A DNA stretch of 64,000 nt from Leptospiraceae bacterium (GTDB taxonomy: Bacteria > Spirochaetota > Leptospiria > Leptospirales > Leptonemataceae), in contig JAOACE010000022.1 in the NCBI GenBank assembly GCA_026418015.1, forward strand, positions 1-64,000, read 5' to 3'. The notes under the pieces were generated by a model that saw nothing but the letters and a program-made list of their open reading frames with translations, did no database searches and had not been told where the DNA came from. Positions 1 to 10,191 of this stretch are shown piece by piece (the stretch's first letter is position 1; the number at the start of each line of letters is the position of its first letter). Made by a program: the position numbers and the translations under genes.

Positions 1-837
1 ACTATTATAGCGCATAACACAAAATTTTGAGTTTAATAAAAAATCATTTGTGCAAAAACCACTTTGTAGAATTTTATTATCTTGGAATGCTAATGCAAAT
101 GCCAAATCATAATCTTCTGGAATTATATTAGGAATGAATGAAAAATCAATTCCATCGCCGTTTGGATTATATCGAGTTAAACAAAAGTTGTAATTGGAGC
201 CTATCATACAATATCCCCCTTGTAAAATATAGCCATTAGTTTGAATTGCTAATGCAGCTGCATAATCAGAAGGTGATGTGGGAAGATCATAGATTGTATA
301 ACCAAAAGGGGAATTAAAACTTGTATCTAAACTTCCATCAGCCTTATAGCGAACTAAACAAAAATTTGGACTACTACTATTACATTGACCACTTTGGATA
401 ATTTTATCTCCCTGCAATGCTAAGGATGTGTTATATTCATATGTTGAGCCAGGAATATCAAAGGTTACATAGCCACCACTTCCAAAAAAGCTATCAACAT
501 TGCCGGATACATCATACTGAACCAAACAAAAAATACTACCGGGTGGATTATTACAATAACCACCTTGTAAGATTTTATCCCCTTTTAGAACTAAGGACTC
601 TGCAAAATCTGGCGAGACGCTAGGAATATCAAAAATCTTGTATCCACCATCACCAAAAGAAGGATCGATTTGTCCAAAAATCGACTCTTGGTTTTGAGCT
701 TCATTCTCGTTGACTTCTGGCTCGAATAACTTTGCTAAAAAGTAATAAAGACTTGTGGGTTTTGTCAAAGGTGGAATACAATATGTAAAACTCATCAAAG
801 ATAAAAAGAATAAAAGGGATAATTTTAAAATTTTCAT
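1..837 (-). CDS. Delta-60-repeat (beta-propeller-like) lipoprotein, C-terminus off the left edge
   Basis: Open frame read on the minus strand from ATG at 837 to the window edge: MKILKLSLLFFLSLMSFTYCIPP... (signal peptide with lipobox-like FTYC), then repeats such as FGDGGYKIFDIP...KILQGGYC...FCLVQYDVSGNVDSFFGSGGYVTFDIP. Not in the ORF track because it is truncated. Confidence 0.8.
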   Translation of the reverse strand, partial: MKILKLSLLFFLSLMSFTYCIPPLTKPTSLYYFLAKLFEPEVNENEAQNQESIFGQIDPSFGDGGYKIFDIPSVSPDFAESLVLKGDKILQGGYCNNPPGSIFCLVQYDVSGNVDSFFGSGGYVTFDIPGSTYEYNTSLALQGDKIIQSGQCNSSSPNFCLVRYKADGSLDTSFNSPFGYTIYDLPTSPSDYAAALAIQTNGYILQGGYCMIGSNYNFCLTRYNPNGDGIDFSFIPNIIPEDYDLAFALAFQDNKILQSGFCTNDFLLNSKFCVMRYNS

Positions 838-939
838 GTTTTTACCCTCTTTAATAATATAATTATAAAAAAAAGATTTTTTGTCAAGTAGAAAAGTGAA
901 ATAATTTTTCTGGATTATATTCGTTTCTGATTAGAAAAA

Positions 940-2400
940 CTAAAATTGAAAATACACAAAAGGTTGACTTACAGTAACACTATAAATCGTCAAACAAGTA
1001 AATAGAATTACTCCAGCAACAATGTATAAATAATCACTTTTAATAAAATTTTTTATATAAATTTTTTTATCTTCGTGTTCCATCCAGTATTCTACAATAA
1101 ATAAAGCGAATATCAAAACAAAATATTGAAGCGATGGTATTACAATTTTTCCTTCGGATGGAATTAAAGCTCGTAAAATCATGTACCAGCCAACATCCAA
1201 AGGAGAAGCAGTAAAATTTGTTTCTGGAAATACCAATGGTTTTGCTCGAAACAAGAAAAACGTAAAAGAAAACACAGAATAAGTATAAACAATGCCTAAA
1301 AAAGCAATCAACCATTCAGGTAATTTTTCGCCCAAGCGCTTTATAAATTGAATCGATAAGAATAAACGTTCTCCCAATAAAAACATGCCATGAAGTCCAC
1401 CCCATATTAAATAGTTCCAACCTGCACCATGCCATAAACCACTGATCAACATGGTTAAAAACAAATTCACATACATTCGAAAAGCATGAACTCTACTACC
1501 ACCTAAGGGAATATAAACATAATCGCGAAGCCAGCTGGAAAAAGAAATATGCCACCTTCGCCAAAATTCTCCCATCGTTTTAGAAAAAAAAGGACGATTA
1601 AAATTCTGCGGCAAATCATACCCCATGATCCGAGCAATACCGATAGCAATATCAGAATAACCAGCAAAATCTCCATAAATCTGCAAAGAAAATAAAAATA
1701 CAGCAATCCACATGCTGATAGAATGATATTCCCATGGAGCACTAAAAACTTGATCCACATAAGGAGAGATTTGATCAGCTATCAAGGTTTTTTTAAACAA
1801 CCCTAAACATACTTGAAACAAGCCACTTCGAAAATTTTGTAAGTCAAATTTTTTTCCATGGTAAAATTGTTCGAGTAAATCTTTGGTACGTAGTATTGGC
1901 CCTGCCACCAATTGCGGAAAAAAACTCAAATACAATGCATAATACAATATATTCTTGGGCTTTTCTACCAAACCTCTGTATACATCAACAATAGCAGAAA
2001 TAGACTGAAGACAATAAAAAGAAATTCCCATGGGTAAAATTATATTCGGAGGCTGTATATACTCTTTATTGCATGGTTCAAAACCCAAAAGAAAATTTAA
2101 TATATCATACAATTGGACGCTATATTTAAAAACTAATAATACTAGCAAGTTTCCGATAACTCCTATCCACAAAAATATTTTTTTGATTCGAATATCCTTG
2201 GATTTATCGATATAGTATATACTCACATAAGAAATAATAATAGAATATAATAATAAAAATATATAAATAAATTTAAATACTGCATAAAAATAAAAACTGA
2301 CAATTAAAAGCCAATATCTCTGGTATCGTTCTGGTAAAAGAAAAAACACTGGAATCACAATAAGAATAAATACAAAAAAGTGTAATGAATTAAACAACAT
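940..2400 (-). CDS. MBOAT family membrane-bound O-acyltransferase (AlgI/DltB-like)
   Basis: Multi-TM protein with FFPQLVAGPI, YGDFAGYSDIAIG, FWRRWHISFSSWLRDYVYIPLGG and GLWHGAGWNYLIWGGLHG motifs. Confidence 0.93.
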   Translation of the reverse strand: MLFNSLHFFVFILIVIPVFFLLPERYQRYWLLIVSFYFYAVFKFIYIFLLLYSIIISYVSIYYIDKSKDIRIKKIFLWIGVIGNLLVLLVFKYSVQLYDILNFLLGFEPCNKEYIQPPNIILPMGISFYCLQSISAIVDVYRGLVEKPKNILYYALYLSFFPQLVAGPILRTKDLLEQFYHGKKFDLQNFRSGLFQVCLGLFKKTLIADQISPYVDQVFSAPWEYHSISMWIAVFLFSLQIYGDFAGYSDIAIGIARIMGYDLPQNFNRPFFSKTMGEFWRRWHISFSSWLRDYVYIPLGGSRVHAFRMYVNLFLTMLISGLWHGAGWNYLIWGGLHGMFLLGERLFLSIQFIKRLGEKLPEWLIAFLGIVYTYSVFSFTFFLFRAKPLVFPETNFTASPLDVGWYMILRALIPSEGKIVIPSLQYFVLIFALFIVEYWMEHEDKKIYIKNFIKSDYLYIVAGVILFTCLTIYSVTVSQPFVYFQF

Positions 2401-2402
2401 GG

Positions 2403-3674
2403 TTATCTATCTCCAAGATATTTAACAAGATAGTTGTATAAATTTTCCGAAACCCAAACATTCCCTAATTTTGTTAGATGGCCATCTTCGGGAATAAAAT
2501 GATCTGTTATACCATATTCATTCTGTTTGCATAAAGTTTTTGTGTTCTCCATCAAGTCCCAGACTTCTATTTGATTCTTTTCGAAATATTGTTTTGCTTG
2601 GAGTGCATACATTCTTAACGGATGATATTGATTCATATTATTGCAATAGATTTCTTCGATTTGCATAGGCAAGATTACTACTATCAAACGAAAATGATGT
2701 TTTAATGATAATTCCAGGATATTTTGGTATGCCTTTTTTGTAAATTCTGGTAAATCAGGAATTTCTTTGGGAAAATCCCTACATTCTTTTAAAATAGACG
2801 ATGGTACTTCTTCGGGACATTTTTGTGGTTTCGAAAATAAGATTTTTTGAGGGGCATTATATGCACTACCTAATGTTTTGTAGATTTTCTTTTTTTCTTC
2901 TTTGGGAATGCATTCTTTTGGTTTATTTGGTAGTAAAAAGCTTTCTTTTATATAATTGATAAATGTAGAATTTTTTGTTTTTTCTAATTCTATTTGTAGT
3001 TCAGCTTTAAAGATTGCAAATTTTAACAACATTTGTTTAACGGTTAGCTTTATTACGTAAAAAGAATAAAACCAATCAGTTAGAACAAACTGCGCGGTAT
3101 CAAAAAACTTTTTTTGAGGATCTTCTAATCGTTTTTTTTCAACAACATCGTCTGGTAAGATTCCTCTTTGTAAAAAAACCTCTGGCATGGTAAAATCATT
3201 GGGAGAAACAAAAAGAAGAACTGTATCGATCTGATTAACACGTTCTAATAATTCCTTTAATCTTTGATAATATCCCCAAGAGCCTAATCCATCAACACCA
3301 GCATTTAAAAACTGATAACCATGTTGTTTAAATTTTTCGTTCAACAAATAACAAAAAGTTTCTTTATCCGAAACACCAAATCCCATTACTAAACTATCGC
3401 CTAAGCAGAGAATCTTTTTTAAATTGGGATCAGCTTCTTCGAGATTTCTTAGACCTAAAGAATTTATCGAGAACTCTCCTTCCCATTTGCCAGTATAATG
3501 TTTGATATATACTCTTGTATTGGGTTTTAATCCAACAAAATAATTTGGATTATATTGATGGATAACTTTTAAACCACGAAAATAACTTAATGCTTCGATT
3601 TGATAAAACCGAAGAAAAATTTCCAGTAGCACAAAAAATGCCAATGTTAAAAACAAAAACCTTTTTAGATTCAT
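2403..3674 (-). CDS. SGNH/GDSL-like hydrolase, membrane anchored; partner of the MBOAT protein
   Basis: N-terminal TM; ILCLGDSLVMGFGVSDKETF block I; C-terminal DHFIPEDGHLTKLGN (D-x-x-H-like) block; 2 nt gap to the MBOAT gene. Confidence 0.8.
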   Translation of the reverse strand: MNLKRFLFLTLAFFVLLEIFLRFYQIEALSYFRGLKVIHQYNPNYFVGLKPNTRVYIKHYTGKWEGEFSINSLGLRNLEEADPNLKKILCLGDSLVMGFGVSDKETFCYLLNEKFKQHGYQFLNAGVDGLGSWGYYQRLKELLERVNQIDTVLLFVSPNDFTMPEVFLQRGILPDDVVEKKRLEDPQKKFFDTAQFVLTDWFYSFYVIKLTVKQMLLKFAIFKAELQIELEKTKNSTFINYIKESFLLPNKPKECIPKEEKKKIYKTLGSAYNAPQKILFSKPQKCPEEVPSSILKECRDFPKEIPDLPEFTKKAYQNILELSLKHHFRLIVVILPMQIEEIYCNNMNQYHPLRMYALQAKQYFEKNQIEVWDLMENTKTLCKQNEYGITDHFIPEDGHLTKLGNVWVSENLYNYLVKYLGDR

Positions 3675-4679
3675 CTAATCTTCTACCGGTACCATTAGTT
3701 TGTTCAATGTTTTGATCATCTCTTCTTTTTCTTCAATGTTTTGAGTTTCGTGATTTCTGATAAAATTCATCAAAGAATGAATTGCTTCTTCTATCTCTGT
3801 GGCAATCTTTTTTCGAATGTGGTATTTTTGCATTAATTCAAGCAAAAAAGAAAGCTTTTCTTTTCTTTTTTCGTAATCATTCCAATCTTTGAACAATTCT
3901 TTTTTTTCTTTGTTAGAAAGAGATTTGCGTAAAACTAATATGGGATATGTGATTAATCCCCGAAAAAAATCTAAATATAATTCTTTTCCTAATTCTTCTT
4001 GGGTAGAGAAATAGTCTAAGTAATCATCGCGAATTTGAAACAATCGCCCCATCTTTAAACCATATTGTCGATAAACTTCAATTTGTTTTGAATTGACCGA
4101 ACTTATAATTGCAGCAGATTCCACCATAGCAGAAAATAGATCAGCGGTTTTACCTAAGATAATTTGCTCGTATATATCTTCTGTAATATTAGGGTTGTTT
4201 TCGTATTCCATCTGGAGAATTTCCGAAACAGCTAAGTTTTTAATTACCCTTGTAAAAATAGGAAGTAAAACAAAACCATGTTCTAATGTTCTTAAATGAT
4301 CAATTCCACATGCTAATAAATAATCCCCAGCTAAGATGGTTTTTTTATTTCCTTCTGTTATATGTAAGGTTGGTTTTCCTCTTCTCTGATTAGAATTATC
4401 AATTACATCGTCATGTAAAAGTGAAGCTGCATGGATTAGCTCACCAATTGCAGCAACATCTAACCATTCTTTACCAGAATAATTGAGTAGTTTACAAAAA
4501 TAATAATGGGTTAAAGGGCGTATTCTTTTGCCACCAGAAAATATAACAAAACGCTTAACAACCTTAAAAAAAGGTAAATCTTCTTTAATAATTTGCGAAA
4601 GTTTTTTATCAATCGACGATGCTAATCGCTTTTGTTTTGTAGTAATTTGAAAGTTAAATTTGATGTTTTTGATCTTCAA
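3675..4679 (-). CDS. Polyprenyl (trans-isoprenyl) diphosphate synthase
   Basis: LLHDDVIDNSNQRRGKPTLH (first Asp-rich motif) and IRDDYLDYF (second Asp-rich motif). Confidence 0.93.
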   Translation of the reverse strand: MKIKNIKFNFQITTKQKRLASSIDKKLSQIIKEDLPFFKVVKRFVIFSGGKRIRPLTHYYFCKLLNYSGKEWLDVAAIGELIHAASLLHDDVIDNSNQRRGKPTLHITEGNKKTILAGDYLLACGIDHLRTLEHGFVLLPIFTRVIKNLAVSEILQMEYENNPNITEDIYEQIILGKTADLFSAMVESAAIISSVNSKQIEVYRQYGLKMGRLFQIRDDYLDYFSTQEELGKELYLDFFRGLITYPILVLRKSLSNKEKKELFKDWNDYEKRKEKLSFLLELMQKYHIRKKIATEIEEAIHSLMNFIRNHETQNIEEKEEMIKTLNKLMVPVED

Positions 4680-5583
4680 CTTGTACTAAATTATTCAGAA
4701 TTTTTAGAAGGCTTTCTATTGTCATCTGTTTTTTTGTTTCATTGCGTTTCGTATAAATATTATGTAGATTATACAGCATACGCGAAATGATTTTAGGAAC
4801 AGGAGGATTTAAAAATACCTCTGGACTTTCTTGATAGCCTAATCGTAATAAATGTTTAACACAATCCACATAAGTGATTTTATTCCCATAATGAAAAGGA
4901 TCAAAATATGAATAAAAATCTTTCGAAGAAAAGAACAAAATAAAATGACCTGGCAAATTTACCCCTTGAATCGAAAATGGAACTATATAATTAAACCTAC
5001 TTTCTAAAGTTTTTTTTAAAATTTCGTAGAAGAGAAGTGTTATAACAGATAATGACACAGGTATACCTTTCTTAGATTCTAATACAAAAGTAATAAAGCT
5101 ATTTTCGGGAGTATGATAATCTTCAAAATTTCCTTGGAACTCTTTGTAGCAATATAAAAAATCAACAATTTTATTAAACTGTTCCTCAACTTGTAAATCA
5201 AGAAAATCTGGATAAGTTTTTATAAATTCGTCTACCAATAAAAAAAACCTTTTTTGATAATCCTCGAAACTTATAAAAATAGCATCAGAAAAACGAGAAA
5301 CCAAATAGGAACCTTTCATTAAGTTATGAGGATCTGCCATATAGGTTTTAAAATCTTCTATAAGTTTTAAATAATTTAATTCATGTCCAATTTCTGAACG
5401 CAGTTGTAATCTTACCACAGAATCTTCGATCAATTCGATAAAATAATATGGGTTTCTACCAAAAGGAATTTTTTCGATGATTTTTTTGATTATAGCATCT
5501 CTTATTTCTTTGTCGTCATGTTCGTAATAAAGATACAATAAATTCACAATTTCAGAATCAATTTCCTTCATTAATCCCATCAC
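4654..5583 (-). CDS. SirB1-type transglutaminase-like family protein
   Basis: ENSFITFVLESKKGIPVSLSVITLLFYEI...GVNLPGHFILFF resembles the SirB1 family signature; overlaps the polyprenyl synthase start. Confidence 0.65.
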   Translation of the reverse strand: MMGLMKEIDSEIVNLLYLYYEHDDKEIRDAIIKKIIEKIPFGRNPYYFIELIEDSVVRLQLRSEIGHELNYLKLIEDFKTYMADPHNLMKGSYLVSRFSDAIFISFEDYQKRFFLLVDEFIKTYPDFLDLQVEEQFNKIVDFLYCYKEFQGNFEDYHTPENSFITFVLESKKGIPVSLSVITLLFYEILKKTLESRFNYIVPFSIQGVNLPGHFILFFSSKDFYSYFDPFHYGNKITYVDCVKHLLRLGYQESPEVFLNPPVPKIISRMLYNLHNIYTKRNETKKQMTIESLLKILNNLVQVEDQKHQI

Positions 5584-5655
5584 TTATAAGATAACATAGA
5601 AAAATATTTTGTCAATAAAAAGTACATTCTTGATAAAAATAATGTATAAGAAGAA

Positions 5656-6711
5656 TTATTCCCCTTTATCACGCGTTGTTGCGAGTAATTCGTCTGGTAT
5701 ATCTTCTATGTATTCTCCAATCTGAACAGCAATGCGATTTCCCACTTTACCAGGTAGACATTTAAATTTCTTTCTATCTCCAATTTTAATAATAAATTCG
5801 CCCTTTATTGGTGTATTCAATCGTACAATATCACCTGGTCTTAAATTAATTACATCTCCGATGGAAATATCAATTTCTCCTACTTCGCAACGAATGGGTA
5901 ATTGCACTTGTTCTAATCGCTGTTGGATGACCTCGCGATTTTCGTCTGTTTGAGCTTTTTGTATAGAAGAATACCAATATTGCGCTGAAAGTTTGTTTAC
6001 AATTGGCTCAATCGTAATATAGGGAATACAAAAGTTCATCATTCCTTCTACATCAGCAATCTTTGTTTCTAAAGATACTAAAACAACCATATCATTGGGT
6101 GGAACGATTTGTGCAAATTGTGGGTTGGTTTCTATATTTCCCAACCTTGGGCGTAAATCTATTACGGTAGACCATGCTTCTCTAAGGTTACCTAACATTC
6201 TTACGATAACGCTTTCCATTACAGAACGTTCAATATCTGTCAGTTCTCGCGAGATATTTTTGATTTGTTCCCCCTTCCCACCAAACAATCGATCAATTAT
6301 AGCAAAACTTACATTTGGGTCAATTTCGTATACAGCAGAACCTCTTAATGGATCCATGTTAACAATAGCGAGTGTAGTTGGAGAAGGAATCGAACGGTTG
6401 AACTCTTCGTAGCTCAATTGATCTACGGAACTGACATGTACGGATACAGCAGCTCTTAATTGTGCAGAAAGAGATGTTGTAACCATTCGAGCGAATGTTT
6501 CATGAATCATTTGTAATGTACGAATTTGATCCTTAGAAAATTTATCGGGACGTTTAAAATCGTATGGTTTAGCAATTCCTTGTTGCTTACCTTCTTGTGT
6601 AGGAAGTTCAATATCCGAAGATAAGGTCTGTATAGGGACTTCCCCCTCTGTACTTACATTAATCGTTTGGAGCAAATTTGATAGCTCAGCATCATCCAAC
6701 ATCTCTGTCAT
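5656..6711 (-). CDS. fliM: Flagellar motor switch protein FliM
   Basis: DAELSNLLQTI N-terminus, YDFKRPDKFSKDQIRTLQMIHETFARMVTTSLSAQLRA, C-terminal CLPGKVGNRIAVQIGEYI. Confidence 0.96.
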   Translation of the reverse strand: MTEMLDDAELSNLLQTINVSTEGEVPIQTLSSDIELPTQEGKQQGIAKPYDFKRPDKFSKDQIRTLQMIHETFARMVTTSLSAQLRAAVSVHVSSVDQLSYEEFNRSIPSPTTLAIVNMDPLRGSAVYEIDPNVSFAIIDRLFGGKGEQIKNISRELTDIERSVMESVIVRMLGNLREAWSTVIDLRPRLGNIETNPQFAQIVPPNDMVVLVSLETKIADVEGMMNFCIPYITIEPIVNKLSAQYWYSSIQKAQTDENREVIQQRLEQVQLPIRCEVGEIDISIGDVINLRPGDIVRLNTPIKGEFIIKIGDRKKFKCLPGKVGNRIAVQIGEYIEDIPDELLATTRDKGE

Positions 6712-6785
6712 AATTTTAAAGATTCAAAAAATATTGAATTAATCAAGTTTTTTTTGTATTATTTTGTGATTTTTTTTAAATCTGA

Positions 6786-7871
6786 TTATACTTTTAATTC
6801 GTTCGAAATCCCTTTTTGTAAGGCTAACATTCCACAGGCAGCGTTAATTTTTTTCCCTGGTGAGCCTCGATAAAAAGCAAGTACACCGTGATTTCGTAAT
6901 TCCTCTTGGAATTTTAGAATTTCTTCTTGTGTAGGTGATCTCCAATTGTTAAAATTGGTATTTAAGGGAATTAAATTGAATTTACAAAACCGAATACTTT
7001 TTGCAATTTTTACAAGTTCATTGATGTGTTCTTTGTTCATGTTAACATCAGGAATCAAAATGTACTCGAATGTTATATTTCTTTTATAAATTTGTGTATA
7101 TTTTTTTACAACCTTTAAAAGATCGCTTAATGAATATTTTGTGTTTATATCCATTAGCATAGAACGTTCTTCGTTAAAAGGATGGTTTAAAGAAATTGCT
7201 AAGTTAAAAGGCTGTTTTTCGGAAATAAACCTTTCTATGCCAGGAATTACTCCGGAGGTAGAAATGGTAATATGTCTTGAACCTATGTTTAACCCTTTTG
7301 GATGATTCAGTATTTTTGCTGCTTTGATTACATTATCGTAGTTATAAAAAGGTTCTCCCATCCCCATAAAAACCACGTTGGTGAGTTTTTCTTTTGGATC
7401 TACATGCTTGTTTCTATGATGAATCATCTGGTAGATTTGTTGTAAAATTTGCCATGTTGATAGATTTCCTTTAAAAGGAATTTTTGCAGTAGCACAAAAG
7501 GTACAATTCAAACTGCAACCACTCTGGGAAGAAATACATGCTGTTCTTCGTTTTTCCGATACAAGCCAAACAGATTCAAAAATTCTAGACCTACTTTCTT
7601 TGGTATCTTGATATTCAAAGATAAATTTTTGTGTGCCAGAATCATCCGAACCTTCGTCAACAGATTCATAATAGTTTAAGTTCAAAACTGGAAATAAATG
7701 ATTTTCGAGAATATAATTTCTGATTTTTTTGGGAAATTCGGTAAATTCCTCCACACTTAAAGATAAATGCTTATGAATTCTCAAAAACAATTGTTCTGCA
7801 CGATAAGGAGGTTCATTCAATTGAAGAAAAAATTCTTTTAGTTCTTCTATGGTACTTTCGTGGATAAACAT
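6786..7871 (-). CDS. rlmN: Radical SAM 23S rRNA (adenine2503-C2)/tRNA methyltransferase RlmN
   Basis: ACISSQSGCSLNCTFCATAKIPFKGNL radical-SAM cluster, VFMGMGEPFYNYDNV, HITISTSGVIPGI. Confidence 0.95.
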   Translation of the reverse strand: MFIHESTIEELKEFFLQLNEPPYRAEQLFLRIHKHLSLSVEEFTEFPKKIRNYILENHLFPVLNLNYYESVDEGSDDSGTQKFIFEYQDTKESRSRIFESVWLVSEKRRTACISSQSGCSLNCTFCATAKIPFKGNLSTWQILQQIYQMIHHRNKHVDPKEKLTNVVFMGMGEPFYNYDNVIKAAKILNHPKGLNIGSRHITISTSGVIPGIERFISEKQPFNLAISLNHPFNEERSMLMDINTKYSLSDLLKVVKKYTQIYKRNITFEYILIPDVNMNKEHINELVKIAKSIRFCKFNLIPLNTNFNNWRSPTQEEILKFQEELRNHGVLAFYRGSPGKKINAACGMLALQKGISNELKV

Positions 7872-7892
7872 AGTATAAAAATAAAATTAAAC

Positions 7893-9050
7893 TTAAAGAA
7901 AAACAACTTTTTTATTATATTTTGAATTCTTCTTTACAACACCTAAGATTTTCGGTTCAGTAGATAAATATGGTAAATTCCAATTGAATTCCCACTCGGG
8001 ATATTCGGGAAAAAAATCCTTTTGTACTTTAATATAAGTTTGTTTATAATTGATCAAATTTTCTGAAATTTGTTCTATCATCGAATTCACGTTTTTTTGT
8101 TCGACAAAAATAAGCATTCCATAACCACAATTAAATACATGGGTCATTTCCAGAAAACTTAAATTCCCTTTTTCTTGGATTTCTTTAAAAGGAGATTTTA
8201 AATCCCATGATTGTAATTCTACATAATAATTTTCTTTAAGAATACGTGGAATATTTTCTTGGTATCCTCCTCCGGTTATATGTACCATCCCTTTAATCAT
8301 TTTATTTTTGATTTGTTCGTAGAGAATTTTTTCGTATAGAACAGTTGGTTGTAATAGAATCGATTCTTTTAGAAAATCGAATATTTCTTTTTGTATCGTA
8401 TCTTTTGGTGGTGTATTCGAAGCTGGATCATAAAATAATTTTCGAATTAGGGATAATCCGTTCGAATGGATTCCAGACGAAGGAATACCTAGAATCACAT
8501 CCCCTTCTTGGATTGCATCACCAGTAATCAAATGTTCTTTTTCGCAAAATCCAATCATAAAACCAGCTAAATCAAAATCGTTATCTTTCATAACGTTTGG
8601 ATGTTCTGCGGTTTCGCCGCCAAGTAAACTACACTCAATCATCTTACAAGCAGCAGCAATAGAACGAATTACCAAAGACATTTCGTGAACATGCAACTTA
8701 CCCACAGCTAAGTAATCCAAAAAGATAGAAGATTTACCACCAGAAACCAATATATCGTTTGCACACATTGCTACTAAATCATAACCAATGGTTTCGTATC
8801 TTCCAAAAAAAGATGCATAAGTTAATTTTGTACCAACCCCATCAGTCGATGTGAGGAGTACTGGTTCTTTGTATTCTTTTAAGAAAGATAAATCATAGAT
8901 AGCAGAAAAACCACCAATATCAGAAACAACATTCTTATTGTAGGTCTTCCTTGCAAAAGGTACAATCAGTTGAACCAAATTTTGACCAGCTAATGTATCT
9001 ACTCCCGCTTGTTTATATGCTTCGGAATATTCTTGATGTTTAGTTTCCAT
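7893..9050 (-). CDS. purM: Phosphoribosylformylglycinamidine cyclo-ligase
   Basis: STDGVGTKLTYA, DLVAMCANDILVSG, GGETAEHP, GIPSSGIHSNGLSLIR motifs. Confidence 0.95.
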   Translation of the reverse strand: METKHQEYSEAYKQAGVDTLAGQNLVQLIVPFARKTYNKNVVSDIGGFSAIYDLSFLKEYKEPVLLTSTDGVGTKLTYASFFGRYETIGYDLVAMCANDILVSGGKSSIFLDYLAVGKLHVHEMSLVIRSIAAACKMIECSLLGGETAEHPNVMKDNDFDLAGFMIGFCEKEHLITGDAIQEGDVILGIPSSGIHSNGLSLIRKLFYDPASNTPPKDTIQKEIFDFLKESILLQPTVLYEKILYEQIKNKMIKGMVHITGGGYQENIPRILKENYYVELQSWDLKSPFKEIQEKGNLSFLEMTHVFNCGYGMLIFVEQKNVNSMIEQISENLINYKQTYIKVQKDFFPEYPEWEFNWNLPYLSTEPKILGVVKKNSKYNKKVVFL

Positions 9051-9062
9051 AGTTGATTCCTT

Positions 9063-10142
9063 TTATCGATAAACTTCTTCGATTTTTTCCATTACCATAT
9101 TAGGGGTAATTTCCTTCATACAACGAAAGTGTTTTTTGGGACATTTTTTGCCTCCATGTGTTCCACAAGGCCGACAATAGAGTCCCTCAATTTCTACTAC
9201 TCTACTGTTATCGCATATAGGAGCATAGCCTAAATCTTTTGTTGTAGGTCCAAAGATTGCGATTACAGGTATATGTGCAGCACATCCAAAATGTACTGGT
9301 GCAGAATCATTCGAGACTAAAAACTTGCAACGCTTTAACAAAGAATATAACGTAATTAAGTCTGTTTTGCCACAAAAATTATAGATTTGATTATGAATAT
9401 GCTTAGGTAGGATATGTTTTGCATATTGAAGAATATATTCCGAAAGTTCATAATCCCCTTTGGAACCAATCAAAATTACCGGAGATTTATAAGTTTCTAC
9501 AACTAACCCTGCCAATTCTGCAAAGCCCCAAGGTGTCCATCTCTTTGTGGGCCATATCGAAGAACAAGCAAAAGCAACAGGACTAGCAGCAAAATCTTTT
9601 ATTAAATCTTTGGCTTTTTTTCTGCTAGATTCAGTTTCTTCTAGTATAGGTGCATTCGGATAATGGCTTAAATTGGGACAAATAGAATCTTTTAAAAAAT
9701 CGAGCAAGCGGTGAATTTCGTGTTTGTTGGTTCTTTGTAATTTTAGATTATAAACAGATGATAATGATGCAGTATTATAACCAATTCGAATCGTTGCTTG
9801 AGAAAAATAAACAATTAAACCAGTACGAAAGGATTGATGGGGGGATAAAATGATATCAAACTTTTGATTTCTAATATTCTGAATAATTCTGAACATCCCC
9901 CAGTATTTATGTTGATTGTTTTTATCGATAACGATTATATCGTCCACAAAACTTAATGGTTCTAAGATTTGTTTTGCTTCTGGTTTAACCAAAACACTCA
10001 ATTTTATATCGGGATAAGATTTTTTGATTTCTTTTAACATGGGTGTCGTTAAAACAACATCTCCAATAAAGGCAGTTTGAATTACCAAAATTTTTTTTAT
10101 GGGATGTTCCTTGATATAATTTAACAATTCGCTTTGAGTCAT
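9063..10142 (-). CDS. Glycosyltransferase family 9 (heptosyltransferase-like)
   Basis: KKILVIQTAFIGDVVLTTPMLKEIKKSYP N-terminus; LVSNDSAPVHFGCAAHIPVIAIFGPT C-terminal donor-binding motif. Confidence 0.92.
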   Translation of the reverse strand: MTQSELLNYIKEHPIKKILVIQTAFIGDVVLTTPMLKEIKKSYPDIKLSVLVKPEAKQILEPLSFVDDIIVIDKNNQHKYWGMFRIIQNIRNQKFDIILSPHQSFRTGLIVYFSQATIRIGYNTASLSSVYNLKLQRTNKHEIHRLLDFLKDSICPNLSHYPNAPILEETESSRKKAKDLIKDFAASPVAFACSSIWPTKRWTPWGFAELAGLVVETYKSPVILIGSKGDYELSEYILQYAKHILPKHIHNQIYNFCGKTDLITLYSLLKRCKFLVSNDSAPVHFGCAAHIPVIAIFGPTTKDLGYAPICDNSRVVEIEGLYCRPCGTHGGKKCPKKHFRCMKEITPNMVMEKIEEVYR

Positions 10143-10191
10143 TTTTTTCCATAAAATTTATTGGAAATACCAATAAAAGAAAAAAAATGGA

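Noticed and set aside
417-623. 68-aa plus-strand ORF
   Set aside because: Antisense to the delta-60 lipoprotein frame; low complexity and no start context.
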